From Collybiopsis luxurians FD-317 M1 (taxonomy: Eukaryota; Basidiomycota; Agaricomycetes; Agaricales; Omphalotaceae), in the NCBI GenBank assembly GCA_000827265.1, contig KN834798.1:310626-374625 (forward strand): a stretch of DNA of 64,000 bases, in the 5' to 3' direction. This document shows, piece after piece, positions 25,071-37,413 of the stretch. The notes under the pieces were generated by a model that was not told where the DNA came from, searched no databases, and saw nothing but the letters and a program-made list of their open reading frames with translations. The first letter of the stretch is position 1; the number at the start of each line of letters is the position of its first letter. Position numbers and translations under genes: made by a program.

Positions 25071-25318
25071 CGTAGACCATAGATGAAGCAGAGGTGAGTT
25101 TGGCTGCTTTATTCTGCGTAATTCGATACTAATATCTCTCAGTAGTATCTGTTAGATCAATTGGTACTTGAATTATCTTTCAAGAGAGTTACCATTGACA
25201 TTTCGTCTTAGCCTCCTCCCTCTGCGGACGACGATGAACTTGTCAAGAAGCTGAGGAATAGACTGAAAGATTTATTAACTGAATTGCGTGCAGGCGCAGA
25301 AGGTTCCGCTCGTGCATG
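25071..25318 (+). CDS. Possible small multi-exon gene, 3' part
   Basis: Three short pieces join in phase: TIDEAE after a CGTAG acceptor near 25075, YLLDQL after a CTCAGTAG acceptor, and PPPSADDDELVKKLRNRL after a CTTAG acceptor near 25211, ending at a TGA at about 25318. The introns start GTGAGT and GTACTT and are about 50 bases. The first exon and start codon could not be placed; one option is a donor GTACGA near 25023. The peptide is short, acidic and helical, and I do not recognise a family. Consistent phase across two introns is the only evidence. Confidence 0.35.
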
Positions 25319-25841
25319 AGCTCGTTTAGATAATTAGGTGCGCTCTTCTCTATTCCCCTACAATGAATACGGCGGTTAATTTTGCAATTTAGATGTTCAC
25401 GTAGAAGCTGTACTTTAGATTATAGAAATCTAACCTACAGACTATTAGCGACTCGTTCTCGAGGTGTCGAAGCACTTTAAGAGAGCTGGTTTTCTTTGTT
25501 GCGAACGTTCTTTCGTTTCCGATTCTACGGATTTTCCCTTGGCTTGCTCGATATCGTGAAGAGCCGGAATATAGGACTTATCCTCGTTTGCGAACGCAGG
25601 AGCAAGGTTTTTTTTCTGCACCTTCCGTGCAAAAGGGTGTAAGAATCGAACCGTATACATACAATTACAACTGAATATTCAAAACCAGTAAGTTGATTCA
25701 AAAAAGTGTCTGTCAAACTTTAGCCTTACAGGACAGGAACTCGGCGTCAACTGGCAAGAATCTCGACAGCGGTCCGCAACAGAGATCAAACCCGGACAGC
25801 ACTGCAACACAACGCAGCCTTGATCGTCACAAAATTCGTTA
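25319..25841. other. Intergenic, weak open frames only
   Basis: A minus-strand frame at 25445-25660 and a cysteine-rich minus-strand frame at about 25725-25853 are open but could not be joined to each other or to a start with a closed frame. No feature is claimed. Confidence 0.4.
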
Positions 25842-26530
25842 TCAATTATCATCGGATTCCGGATTAAACGCGGCAGTGGGGTTAGGAGTCAAGTTGCCGT
25901 CGGTACAGCTGTTCGTGGAAGGATCAGTGGTTGTGCTTTTTTTTTTTTTCGATGCCAGGAATGAATACGTACATGTATTGAGAAGGCGCGTAGCATGCGT
26001 CGTTGCACCTCAAGCCTGCGTTCCCATTGATATAAGGACAGAGGAAATCTCCGTCGAGGCATACATACTGCATTCCCTGTCAGCAACAGCACCGGGATTT
26101 GACTTGAAAAAAAATATGATACACTTGCCTGAGACGGATAAAACTGGGAGGAACCACAGTTTTCAAGAGTTTCTGGTCCATTTGGATCGTACGGCTCGAG
26201 GGTGTCGTCCGAACAACTAAGTAATGTCGGTCAGTATCTATATGATCAAGCGACTGTATTCCGAAAAGAATACCTGTACTGGGAGGTAGAGTAGCAGGCG
26301 TCATTACCACATCGGATATAGATATCGCCATTGATGATGGGGCAGAGAAAATCGTCGTCAAAACAGGTATACTATCTAGTAGTAAGTACATCCCGGGATG
26401 ATCAATCCGAGTCGAGGCATACCTGAGATGGGAAGTACCGCGAGTCACCACAGTCCAAAAGGTCTTCACCGGACTGAGCAACGACTCCCGCAACAAGGGC
26501 AGTAAGGACGAGCGAGATGAGAGACATCAT
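25842..26530 (-). CDS. Secreted protein with two CBM52-like (Carb_bind) modules
   Basis: ATG at 26530 opens a clear signal peptide (MMSLISLVLTALVAGVVAQ). Two cysteine-rich modules follow with the same plan: CGxS..FPSQ, then a short C-D/G-DFLCP-INGxxxxRC segment, then DACYxxSQY and a C..D..L.P tail. Module 1 has CFDDDFLCPIING and NDACYSTSQY; module 2 has CLDGDFLCPYING and NDACYAPSQY. The pattern matches the Carb_bind/CBM52 family known from fission-yeast septum glucanase Eng1, so beta-glucan or cell-wall binding is likely. No catalytic domain is attached. Each module is cut at the same relative place by an intron, and the intron between SQ and YVC starts with GCAAGT (a GC-AG intron). The stop at 25842-25844 follows PESDDN. 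Confidence 0.7.
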
Positions 26531-28080
26531 GTTGAGAGAACAGGAGGATGTTATGCTGTCTTTTATACGCGAGCGTATCGACGCGATGGGATTGGAGCCA
26601 ACTGTCTGGCCAGTGCATACTACCGGCTTTCAAGGCCAAGGGGTCAGATAAACGCTCGTACTCAATACACACAACATACCCAAGTGACAACATGTTGAAT
26701 ATTTTGTTACGACTCGGAGGGTTCTGCCCTGAGATCTGCTCCACTTTTTAATATTGGGTCAGCAGTGTACTGTAATTTTTTTTTCCTGAACAAAGCAAAA
26801 TCAGTAAACAGAAAAGAGTTTGACTGACATTGACACGTATTACGGGGCAAACACGAGTCCAGAAGCTGCTTCTTTCACCAGATAGATGAAACATCGATGA
26901 AACAAGTTCAATATCGGTGTCATGATACTCACCTCTTGAGGTAGCTCTTCGCTTCTCTCGCAGGGGATATTGATCAACACACGCTGTGGTAGCTGTCACT
27001 AAACTGTCTCCGAGGAGAAGAACAATTAAAGGAAAGAGATGGATAAGTACTTGCAGCGGTGATTATTCAATCATGGGGCCTAAAGTTAAGCTGGAATGAA
27101 GCGAGGTGAGGAGATTCCAGCTCAATTACTATTCATGTCGGTCAAGGATAATAGAGTTCAACACTACATCTATCTGTGAACATAGCAAGTAAGTTGTTCG
27201 AGGGAATGGCAAGGAAAAGATAGGGTAGGGTAGGATATAGTGAGGTGCAATTAATCCGACTGACATTGACAAAGATCTGGTCGTTGGAGTTAATTTTTCA
27301 AGCACTATTAAGTGTCCAACAGTAATGGGATGAGATAGAGAAGATGAAAGGGTCTTAAATTGGTATGTCACAGTACAACCAGCACGAGTTGAATTTTGTG
27401 GCTCATGAAGCTGAGGACCTGTTGACAGAACCGAAATCATTGGACGTGATGGTATCACTCTTTCATGTTTGAGCATTCTTATGTCCGTCCATTTCTGATG
27501 AGACCATAAGAGCTATCTGTAAGTAGCCCATTGGAAGACCTTGAGGCTTTGTGTGGGCGTTTGGATCGAAGAAGGTCAAGTACACAAAGGAGAAGGTGAA
27601 AACGGGTGACGTCCGCCAAGCGAAAACACCCGGGCGCCTATTTACTTGAAAAAGCAGAACTTCAGACTGCAATCAAGACTGAGCGTCAGACTTTTTATCA
27701 TCTGGTCATCTTCGAACATCGTCTCAGAATTCGTTTTCTGCAAATTCTTCACGACGCAAGACTTTTTCCTTATTGTTTCGGAGACTGTCATGGTACTACG
27801 AGACGTAATCGACGCCGACGCTGATGGTTCTGTTCCTGCGGAGAATGCTACCGATTTCCAAAAGACGCCCGAAAGCGAAGCCGAAGCTGCGGCGGTACCC
27901 TTCCTATATGGCCGAGTCCGTCTCGTCGATATTCGCAGTGGCGGAAGCTGAGATCGAGAGGGCAGCTTCCGAAACGTGCTTCTCAAGCTGAAGCGTTTGT
28001 GAATTTTCAGGTTTTAAATATTCGGTTGTAAATATGTATAAGCAACAGTTCCATTATTGCTTCCAGGTACACGTACATTT
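26531..28080. other. Intergenic region, about 1.5 kb, no supported gene
   Basis: Open frames at 27606-27986 on both strands overlap each other. The only ATG-led one, on the plus strand at 27789-27951 (MVLRDVIDAD), is 53 codons and acidic, with no family recognised. No hydantoinase B sequence is visible here, which matters for the truncated gene at 28081-31011. Confidence 0.5.
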
Positions 28081-31011
28081 CTACTCAATAGTGATATACA
28101 AATGCTTACTCGCCACGACGGCTTTAGCTCCAGGAATAATAACAATGGTCTGAGTATCATCGATAACCATCGCAGGCCCATAAACTTCATCGCCCACTTG
28201 CAGCTTCTCCAACAAAAAGACGGGAGTGTTGTCAACTCGTCCTACGGGTTCCTCGAAATAAACACTCCGGGTCGTATCTGCTTTTTCCGGCTTCGCGGAA
28301 CCTGAGGTGACGTCAGACGAGTTGACGGGCTTGATTGCGTTGGAGGATTGAAGACGTTCAATTTCGGCATAGACAGACTCTCCAAGAGTGTCAAAGGTCT
28401 TGCCTATTCCTCGTACCTATGCAATCGGTTAATCGGCCAGCCACATCCAAAAAAAAGTATCGTTAAATTTTACCTTGATATCATCGACGATGATAGTCTT
28501 TCCCTCCAATAAAAACCCAAATTCTGACTTGTACACCCTCTTGAACGCTTTCAAAAAGTCTTCACCACCTTCACCGTCTTTTTCGCCCCCCTCCAGCCTT
28601 TCGTTAGGGTCCGGAAGCACCATCAAAGACGTATCGGTCCCCTCGAATCGCATATTCAAGTACCTCTCCGCTTGTACCCGACTCCCCTCAAATCCTTGCT
28701 TCTTTAGCTCCTCTCGCACTTCGGCCTCCTGTTTATCCAGACGGGATATCAACGAGGGTCGATTTTCAGGAGTGTAAAACGTTGACGATGGCTCCTGCAC
28801 CTCATAGGCTCTGAAGAGAAGACAGCTAAATAAACGATACTCGATGCGGAAAATCAAATCGAGAACCTACCGATCAGCAAGCGCTAGCCCATACGCAGAT
28901 AGAATCGAGCTATAGCGATGTATGAGGATCGTGTCGATTCCCAGTAATTTCGCAATCTCGCAAGCATGTTGACCACCCGCACCTCCGAAAGAAGCCAAAC
29001 TAATCCACATGAGCTCGAAAGTGAACAAAAGCGAAAACGATCCACACTTACATATGCTTTGACGTTGCATGACCTCTGGCTTCCGTCAGCGCGCGAATAG
29101 GCCTGCACATCGTCTCGTTCGCAACTTTAATGAACCTGAAAGGCAGACATCGTCAGTACAATCTCATTCCCCGACCGAAGGAATTAGACTCCCACCCATA
29201 AACGATTTCATCCATGCTCTTCCTCGATCCCTCATCACTTCCAGAGGCATTCACTTGCTCCACCACCTTCTCGAACAGGTTCCTAGACGCCTCCACATCC
29301 AACGGTTCCTTCTCACTCTTACCGAAAATCTTTGGGAAATAGTCTGGAATAATGCGTCCGAGGAGAACATTGGCATCAGTAACCGCAAGCGGTCCACCTT
29401 TGCGGTAACAAGCTGGGCCAGGCTGGGCCCCTGCACTTTCTGGACCGGTGACAAAGAGACCGTTACGGAATTGTAAGCATGAACCTCCACCTGAAGCAAC
29501 AGTATTAATATCTAGCTATATGGGTGGTCGTGTTAGTCGCAGAATGTAACGATAGGTATGAAAACGGACCTGCGGGCTTTGGATTGTGACACCCGCAGTT
29601 GTTGATTCATAAACAATCTCGTACCGCCCGTCGAAGCGAGAGACATCTGTTGAAGTTCCCCCAACATCAAGCCTGGAATGAAGAGAATATTGAGCTTGCG
29701 AGAAGATGAAGGATGATCAGTTTCACCTACCCAATGATGGGTCTCTTTCTCTTTTCATCCCAGCTCGTCAGAGCGTATCCCACGACACCACCAGCGGGTC
29801 CACTTAGAATGCTTTTCAATCCAGAGAACCACTTATAGTCGACTAAACCTCCATCGCTTCCCATGAACTCTACCCTTGGACTCCTCAATCTCCCATCTTT
29901 CAGCTTTTCATCAAACCCGCTGAAGAATCCATCGAGATATTCTCTCAAAATCGGTGTCAAATAAGCATCGGCGGTAGACGAAACACCTCGAGGGACCATC
30001 TTGATCATGGGTAGTAGTTGTGCAGACTCCGAAATGTGTTCAAACCCAATAGACCGAGCGATGGAGCCAACCAAACGTTCATGGTCCGGAAACGTGTATG
30101 AATGAACTAGAACAATGGCAATGGATCGGTAACCCTCGTCGTAAAGCTGTTGGAGGTCTCTCTTGACAACATCCGCATCTGAGAAATCTTTGAGAATATC
30201 ACAAGCGTTGTTCCCTGACCACACATACCTGGCTTCTTCATTATTCTAACGGCCTCTCCAGAAATACCCTTTACGATATCTCCAGGCCCTTCGGCGTCGC
30301 CTACACCATCCCATCCTTTCCCTCGATAGCCTCGGTTGACCTTTCCATTTTCGTCAAACTGTACGGCATGTTCTTCGGCCTGCGGATCTGATGTGTACCC
30401 CACTAGCGTCACTCGTTCGTCAATCTCCACGACTTTTGAGTATAATGGTGCTGGGCGGCGGATATTGAGATCGAAGATCTTTGGTCGTGACTGATTACCG
30501 ATGAGAAGGAGATCTTTAAATCCTTTCGTTATAAGCAAGGCATGTTTATGCCCTTTGCGCTCTAAAAGGGCATTCGTGGCAACAGTCGTCGATAACCGAA
30601 TGTAATCTATATGAAAATAAGTGGAGGAACGTCAGATATTGGAACCTTCCGACGTACCTATCTTATCGGTATTCAAAACCGTGTTTCTAGGAATAGTTTC
30701 ACCCGTTACGATTTCCAGAATCCGTCTGATTCCTTCGGTAGGAGCATCGGCGTAATTGGACGGATCCTGAGATACTGCGCCTCTGGGTCAGCTTGAACGA
30801 GATTCCATGAATATTGCGCATACTTACGCAGTTTGACTACTACATCCTTTCTCTCCTCAGGATTTTCTAGGTCTGGATAGGATCTGAAACCGAAATTGAG
30901 ACTGAGAAGTAGATGTTAAATGAGAGACACCTACGCGTGAACATCGCAGAATGTACCGCCTCGATCTGCACAGATACGGATAGACCGGTCAGGTATAGTA
31001 CGTTTCTGCAT
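28081..31011 (-). CDS. 5-oxoprolinase-type hydantoinase A protein lacking the B half
   Basis: Eukaryotic 5-oxoprolinase is a fused HyuA-HyuB enzyme of about 1300 residues that hydrolyses 5-oxoproline with ATP in the glutathione cycle. ATG at 31011 ([12 protein letters not shown]) leads to the actin-like ATPase motif [11 protein letters not shown]. Then come [30 protein letters not shown], a long HyuA segment including [16 protein letters not shown] and [28 protein letters not shown] and GPACYRKGG, and [14 protein letters not shown]. The C-terminal part of HyuA reaches [16 protein letters not shown] and ends at a TAG at 28081, exactly where fused enzymes continue into HyuB. The HyuA frame closes across about ten introns with no internal stop, so the truncation is at one point only. 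Either a stand-alone HyuA protein or a recently truncated enzyme. Confidence 0.8.
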
Positions 31012-31786
31012 GTCGATGAGAATTTACAAAGATATCTCGGGGTCCAAGTTGGGCACTCGCCACCTTTTGAATGGAACTTTCGGAAGACATACGGAATCTA
31101 AGAAGACGATACGGAATATAGACGGATTATGGGGCAAATTTGCTTGGAAATAATTGCCTGATAAGCTTGAATTTTTTTCAAGCTTATTCACGCAATTCAA
31201 CGATCAAGTGCAGCGTATACGTAGTCAGCAAAGGATGAAGTTCCAAACTAGATTGATTGAATGATTCAAATCAGCCTGACAACTGGAGCTAACCATTGAC
31301 AGTGAGCGCCCATTTGAGCGCCCATAGCGGTTATGACATCATCTGGCGTCTTTCGGCAAGTCCTCTTCTCTTCTCCGAGGCATCATATGACATTTTCATT
31401 AGACGCGATCACGTGATAGTGTCTTACCAGCGACTGACTCGTTAAAAAACTGGCACGAAGTCAGAATTAGAAGACCCGTGTATAGACTATTATCTACTTT
31501 GACGGTGAAACCTATCATGCAGAATTTGGGCACGCTTTTGAGGACTTTCTGACAGTCCCTCCATGATTTGTTCATTGTTAACATCCAGTTTGGCCCGGGG
31601 TTGTATCTTAGCTTTTGAGGGTCAAACTGAGCTCCTTAAAGCCTACATCTTAGGAGTCAAGTAGTATTATTATTTGGGAACAAAATTCATTCTGTGACTA
31701 CTAGACTGTTCAAATATCAAGTGTTCAGTAGGTTCAGTATTATTTTCCCTAATAAGTACTCTACAATAGATTATACGCTCCCAGTC
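31012..31786. other. Intergenic, no feature seen
   Basis: Spacer between the 5' end of the oxoprolinase relative and the 3' end of DUF6533 copy C. A short perfect inverted repeat AAGCTTGAA/TTCAAGCTT near 31167-31185 is the only structure noted. Confidence 0.5.
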
Positions 31787-33501
31787 CTAGGATTCATTAC
31801 ACGAGCTCTCACTCAAAATGGTTGATACTACTGGTCGGAATTCCGGCAGAGCACTTTGAGTTCCTAGTTGCATTGTTGTTCTATGCAAAGCAAACAACCC
31901 TGAATCTGCTGCCCTATGAAGGTTGAACATAAGGCGTGACATCAATGTGACAGACATGCTGCAAAGAGTGGACGTTTAAAGGGCTTAAGTACTCATAACG
32001 ATAAAGGAAAATAATACCTGCTCGCAAATGTAGTTAGGATGCCCCGTGAATATGGCTAGGTTATAGATAGAGCATCAGCTTGCAGCTTTTTCCGAGAGCT
32101 GGACATACCGAAGGATACTAAACCAGTTGTGCGTTAGGTTCGAGACACAATGATTTATATCAACACTCACATAGAACGTTGAAATATTGATCTATGGATG
32201 GATATGAGATCCGTATTTCGGGGGAAAAAAAGGTAATTTAAACTAACCGCATTCACAAAAGCCATCACACTGTGAATGAGGAGGGAATGAATAAACTTCT
32301 TTCAGCGCTTCGGAGACTCACCCAAAGTACCACGATCCTACAAGGAGGTCAGATCTTGAACACAATACAAGCAAGGCTTCTATCTTTACCATCATGAATA
32401 ATAATGTCAATCAACGGCATCCTGAGTGGCCGGAGCTCGTGGCGGGTTTTGTTGGCTTTATGCAGTGTCATCACAAATAGCATGAAATCGTACAAAAACA
32501 AAGCCTCCCAAGCCCCTGCAATTCCTGTGGAGCAAGTTGGCAGGGGATGAGATTTCAAAAGTTCATTGGCAAGACGTACCAACAGATCTGTATTGCAATG
32601 AGGAACTTTCTACCAGAAGATAATATGATACGTACGAAATAAACAATAATGCTGTCTCACAACCTACAGTCTCAAGTTCTGTGGATAACAATTTTGAATG
32701 GATAAAGAACATTGCAAACTATAATGGGCTCAGAAGAAAGAAAGTTCAGGCATTGGACAAAAAGAGAACTGACAAATGATAGAATAATCAATATACACCC
32801 GGTAGAAAGCATAACAGCCAGTATACGCTTACTGCAATCATACAAAGCGTATACGCGGATGGTAAGGAGCACTGGGATGCGTCGAACAGGATCATTTTAA
32901 TTCTCGAAACTGATGAAGTGAATCTTACTGCAGACTACAATTGACGCCACTATGAGCAGGACTTCCCGGGAGGTATGAAATGCCTCCGAACAGCTAACAC
33001 AGTTGTTGGTCTTTTAGCACACAGATTTGACTATGCCATACCTCTGTCATTTGGGGGGTTAGACCATACTTGGCAAGCTGGATTAAAAGGGAAGAACCAA
33101 CTGATTTAGTGGCCGGGGTGGACAACCTCAATATAGCTAAGACACTGTTTCCCAGCACCGACATGTAGCGATTGAGGAAGAAAAGCACCGTGCTTATGCC
33201 TACCGAGCGTTTCCAGAAATACTGGACCTCATCGGCTACAAGACCATTATCAAACCACCAATCAGCTCGGAAAAAAGCTACATACAAAGCGTAAGGAGAT
33301 GGTCCCAGTATAAAAACGCTTAAAAAGGCGGCTTGAGATTAATCTACATTGAAGATAAAAGAACATACCTATTGCGGATAGATATAAATAATTCTGTATC
33401 CACCTTCATGGTTTATTCAGGTTAGAACCAGTACTCTATTGATTTCCTAGGACGCACGCTTGCTCTGCTGCTGAAACCAATTGAGTATATGTCGACTCCA
33501 T
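31787..33501 (-). CDS. DUF6533 membrane protein copy C, apparently intact
   Basis: A paralog of copies A and B on the opposite strand. ATG at 33501 (MESTYTQLVSAAEQ), then FLYWDHLLTL, then the DUF6533 signature DEVQYFWKRSVG with VLFFLNRYMSVLGN near 33240-33160, a helix with TIRVYALYDCSK near 32850, the ALFLYDFMLFVMTL exon near 32490, and a final exon MSVTLMSRLMFNLHRAAD that ends at a TAG at 31787. The intron before DEVQY ends TTGTAG, a valid acceptor, so this copy is a reference for the damage in copy A. Its first donor reads GCGTGC, a GC donor. Predicted multi-pass membrane protein of unknown function. Confidence 0.65.
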
Positions 33502-34766
33502 AGCCAGCTCGTGCGTGGAACAGTTGTAAAAGGGGATGTGCCGAGACACTGGGATAAAGCTCTTCTTATACCGCTACGTGCCACTGAATAGCTGTTCATT
33601 GGTGCTCTGGATACACAGGGTTCCGACGCTGGCTAACCTGCTGCAGAGGTGACGGTGGGTGACCGTGTTAACATGCATAGCTTACTTTAATGCGCGTGAT
33701 GATGCGAGTTGAGTCGTTGCGCTAAAACAAACTCAGCAGGGATCAATTGATCTCTAGGTGTCTACTTACAGATCGTTCAGAATGACGGTTCAGTCATCGT
33801 TTCATAAGCTAATTTTGGATGATTTCTTCCTTAAAATCACCATGGGTATCTATTTTTTTCGTGTCTTCATTCGTGCTTCATAACACATAAATATCTGACA
33901 CTATACTCCTACGCCCTTTACACTAGTAGATACTAGGATTTCACCACCATGTATCGTAGCACACACTCAATTAGAGGTACGATGCGAGCAGGATATTTAT
34001 TCATGGTCAGCGTTACCATCAGAGCTTTTTCCAAGAATAATTTTGTCCTGGACAGCGTTTCCAGAACAATTCGACGTCAACAGAGTCAGAGCAGTTCGGC
34101 ACAGTTTCACAAGGGATCATTGAGAGGAAGGAAGGTGAACGACGCGGTCCCGTCGAGGGACAATCAAGAAACAGCAGGGGTCCACGCTACGTGACATATC
34201 GCATCTCATGGCATGAGAAATAGCAGGCCAGCAATGGGTGTTCATTTCTTAGTAATAACAGTTTGGTATGAATGAGGCTCAGCTTGTCAAATGCAATCCA
34301 AATCGTGATTGAGAAATGTCAAGTTCGTTCGAATGGAAGGTACAAAAACCCGTAGAGTATGTTTAATGTCATATCCTCGATGGAAGCAGTTCAAGGTGCG
34401 ATGTTACAGTCAAATTAAAATACAGTTGCCTATGCCCAGACAAGAAAAGGGCCTAGTAACAGCGAGCGGCTCATTGGAGATCACTGCTTCAAAGTTGCCG
34501 CGTCTCACTCCAATGATATTGCACGTAGATGCCGTCAATAGCGAGAATAGCTGAGCCAAATTGTTCCAGACCTCCCGAACTCAAATTTTCGGACAGTTCG
34601 TGGCGTTTGCATGTCAAGCTTCGAGTCTAAGGCCTAAGGCCTAAGGTCCGACGCGAGATGTGAGTACCATGGAGGTAAGCGCCTAAAAAGATGACAAGCG
34701 CCTATTTATGTTACGGGCGTCTAATTTCTACCCTTTCTTGTCTGCCCCGCTAATATGTTAACCTAA
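33502..34766. other. Intergenic, about 1.3 kb
   Basis: Open frames at 33949-34194 and 34309-34554 (plus strand) show no recognisable domain and no supporting splice structure. A small triplet of AAGGCCT units sits at about 34628-34646. No gene is claimed. Confidence 0.5.
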
Positions 34767-35727
34767 ATGCTTGCACGCTGGACATCCAAAGCTTGGCCCC
34801 GTGCCCCCCTTTTCGCTACCCATTCTCCTACGCAATTTATCCAAAGCTTTTATTTCAACTCCGACTACTACAGGGCCTCCAGGAAGAGCCTTTCTTACTC
34901 TCGGACGAAATATGACCAAAATCAAACATTCTCCAATACAATATATTCTTCCCCTGCAGTGCAAAATATGCTCAAAAAGTTTGAGGCTTTTGGGACTAAT
35001 CCTCATTCCGACCCCGAACGTATGTCTTCTTGGTGGACTTTTGAATGCTTTAATTCTGAACACGGAATGGATTATTCCCCAGGCCCTTTTTCCTCTGCTG
35101 ACATTCGTAACTATCAGTCCGCAGAACTTGAAAAGTTTATGATTCAGCCTGAATCATTTGTTACGGAAAAGGACGTTCGAATTGCTCGGTATGAACAACC
35201 TCGTACGATCCATGTCAAACTTTTCGCTAATCTTTATCATTTCTATCTACATAGACGGAGCAACTACAAAACGCGTCTTCAAAGCGGAATGGACAACCTA
35301 GAAGCTGAAAACAAGGACTCTGAGAATGCCGAAGCTTCGCAAGAAGCCTTGACCAGGCTTTCTAAGGAAGCAGCTGAAAGCTGGCGCGGGATGAGCCGGA
35401 AAAGTAGAATGGTAAGTTTCACAAATTCTGATGACCCCTTAGGACCCGGTCTCAAGCTCAACACCCGGTTATTAGAAACTCGCATTAATTGTACGACAAC
35501 GAAGGTTGGCACAAAACGCTCCAGAGCTCGCGCATCCGACAGACAGAGCCGAGCAGCGAGAATTGATGAGGGCTCGACAGATTCGTGAGGCTTCACGGTG
35601 GATGTGGGACTATGAATATCGGAGAAAGACGCGGATAAAGGAGTTCCGGGCGAAATGGAGAGAGGAGATGTTGAAGAAACTTGTGCGAAAGAGGATGAAG
35701 GAGAGGTCTGCGGTTGATGTATCATGA
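34767..35727 (+). CDS. Unknown protein, possibly mitochondrial
   Basis: Two exons. ATG at 34767 (MLARWTSKAWPRAP) gives an N-terminus rich in Arg/Ser/Ala and poor in acids, as in mitochondrial presequences. The intron at 35413-35475 (GTAAGT to ATTAG) joins ...SRKSRM to KLALIVRQRRLAQNAP in frame. The C-terminal 80 residues are strongly basic and helical (EYRRKTRIKEFRAKWREE, KKLVRKRMKERS), ending at 35727. About 290 residues. The mix of a targeting-like N-terminus and a basic helical tail resembles small mitochondrial ribosome-associated proteins, but I recognise no family and make no functional call. Predicted by frame and intron only. Confidence 0.6.
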
Positions 35728-35892
35728 TATACGACCGCTGCTCAATGCCGCTTCAAACGCTGGACCTCTATCATTCACGTGTTTTACGGGTATGTCGTCC
35801 TTAAAGGTGAGCTCTCCCTTTCAAGAACCCTTTTCGAGCGTAATTTTTATTTTTCACAAGGCTTATTGATGTACCCGCGGTTCCAGATTGGA

Positions 35893-37413
35893 TTACTCGT
35901 TCGCAACCACAATCACCTTCTTGCCCGTATTCTTCCCAGTCTGCACCTCGCGTAAGGCTTCTCCAGCATTCTCCAGACCGTTCGTACGATCCTCCTGGTA
36001 CTTGATTTCACCGCTCGCTAGCTGCTTGGGAATAACCCTATAGAATTCATCTATCCATTTTGGAGCGAGGTCGGCGACTAGGAACCCGTAGAGCGTGATA
36101 CGGCGCGCGTAGATTTGGTCGATGTTCTACATAGAAGATAGAGGAAAAAAAAAAAGCAGTTTAGAAATTATCGAACATAAACCGTAGAGAACCAACCTTC
36201 ATATTCACACCGTCCTTTGAATTGTACGTCGAGATGGCGCCACACTCTATGAATCGTGCATGATTCACAGCGGTTTCCAGTGCAGCGTCTAAAGCTGATC
36301 CTCCCACATTATCCCAATATCTGGGTTATCCACGTTTGTCAGTTATGAAGCTCATGTCCGTATCAGAGACCGATACTCACACATTCAGTGGTCCCTCTTT
36401 CTTCAGCACATCAAGCGTGTTCACGGTTTTGTAATTGAAAGCCACGTCCGCGCCTACATCCTTGAGAATCTGTACCTTTTCATCGCTACCAGCAGACGCG
36501 ATGACTTTCAGGCCTTCTTGCTTGGCTAGTTGGATTACAAGGCTAGAATATTAATAGTCTTCATAACAGATCTCTTCTGTAGACTGAATATGAACGCACG
36601 TGCCCACTGGACCTGCGCCTCCAGAAACGAAAACAGTCTCGCCCTAGAATGATGATTAGTATGGAAAGTATAAGTATGGAAAAGACAGATAGTGCCATAC
36701 CGCTTTGGCGTTAGCGTACTCTTTCCACCCAAAGAAGGCGGTCTGCCCGGCCATTCCTGCGGTACCCAGATACACTGAATACGGGAGACCAGGCTCTGGC
36801 TTCACGACCTTGATCCCGAAGAACGGGAAATCGGGATTTGGTTTGCTGTATTCAGCGTGCTCTGTGAATCTTTGTAGAATCGTGATCGGCCTGTATGAAA
36901 GGACGTCAACCTACCCATCACCCCGTAGACATAGTCGCCGGCTTTGAACTTTTCGTGCTCAGAGCGAATGACTTTCCCGATACCCAAGCTGTAAATTCTG
37001 GAAAGGCAAAAACAGCGAAAGAGTTATCACTGAACCAACTAAGGGGATTGAGAAAAGAATCTTACGGTTGGCCGACGATGAACGGAGGCTGGATAAGAAT
37101 ATCAGAAACGCACGGTCAATTTAAACACTGAAAGTCAGGCACACCATATAGCTTTCTACATCGGCTGGACGCATTTGCACGCGCATGTATGGGTCAACCG
37201 ATAAGGCCAGCGTTTTCACCAGAACACCACCATTCAGGGGCTCATTCTCCAAATCGATTGTGTTGCTTGTATCATAGATGGTGGTTTTACCTGGCTCCGG
37301 GAAGCCTAGATGAGGATCTTAGTTTACTGTTGCCAATCCCGTTGCAAAAAAAGTTATAACTTGCCAGTAGGAATTTCGTTGAATAAGAGTCGTCCGTTGC
37401 GAGTGGGGGCCAT
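35893..37413 (-). CDS. Zinc-free MDR reductase, NADP-dependent alkenal/double-bond reductase type
   Basis: A medium-chain reductase of the leukotriene B4 12-hydroxydehydrogenase/alkenal reductase group, expected to reduce alpha,beta-unsaturated carbonyls with NADPH in the cytosol. ATG at 37413 (MAPTRNGRLLFNEIP). Segments in order: LALSVDPYMRVQMRP, GIGKVIRSEHEKFKAGDYV, LGTAGMAGQTAFFGW, the nucleotide-binding SGGAGPVG, GSDEKVQILKDVGAD, YWDNVGGSALDAAL, and the C-terminal NTGKKVIVVANE at 35893. No zinc-binding cysteine pattern is present. Length is normal for the family (about 340 residues). Around seven introns; the first, after EIPT, begins with GCAAGT (GC-AG). The proximal promoter lies to the right, in the 37414-38021 spacer. 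Confidence 0.8.

Noticed and set aside
25725..25853. Cysteine-rich minus-strand frame just downstream of the CBM52-like gene
   Set aside because: It overlaps the CBM gene stop in another frame and cannot be joined in phase to the next open frame; probably chance.
27789..27951. Short acidic plus-strand frame starting MVLRDVIDAD
   Set aside because: Only 53 codons, overlapped by an antisense frame, no family and no intron evidence.
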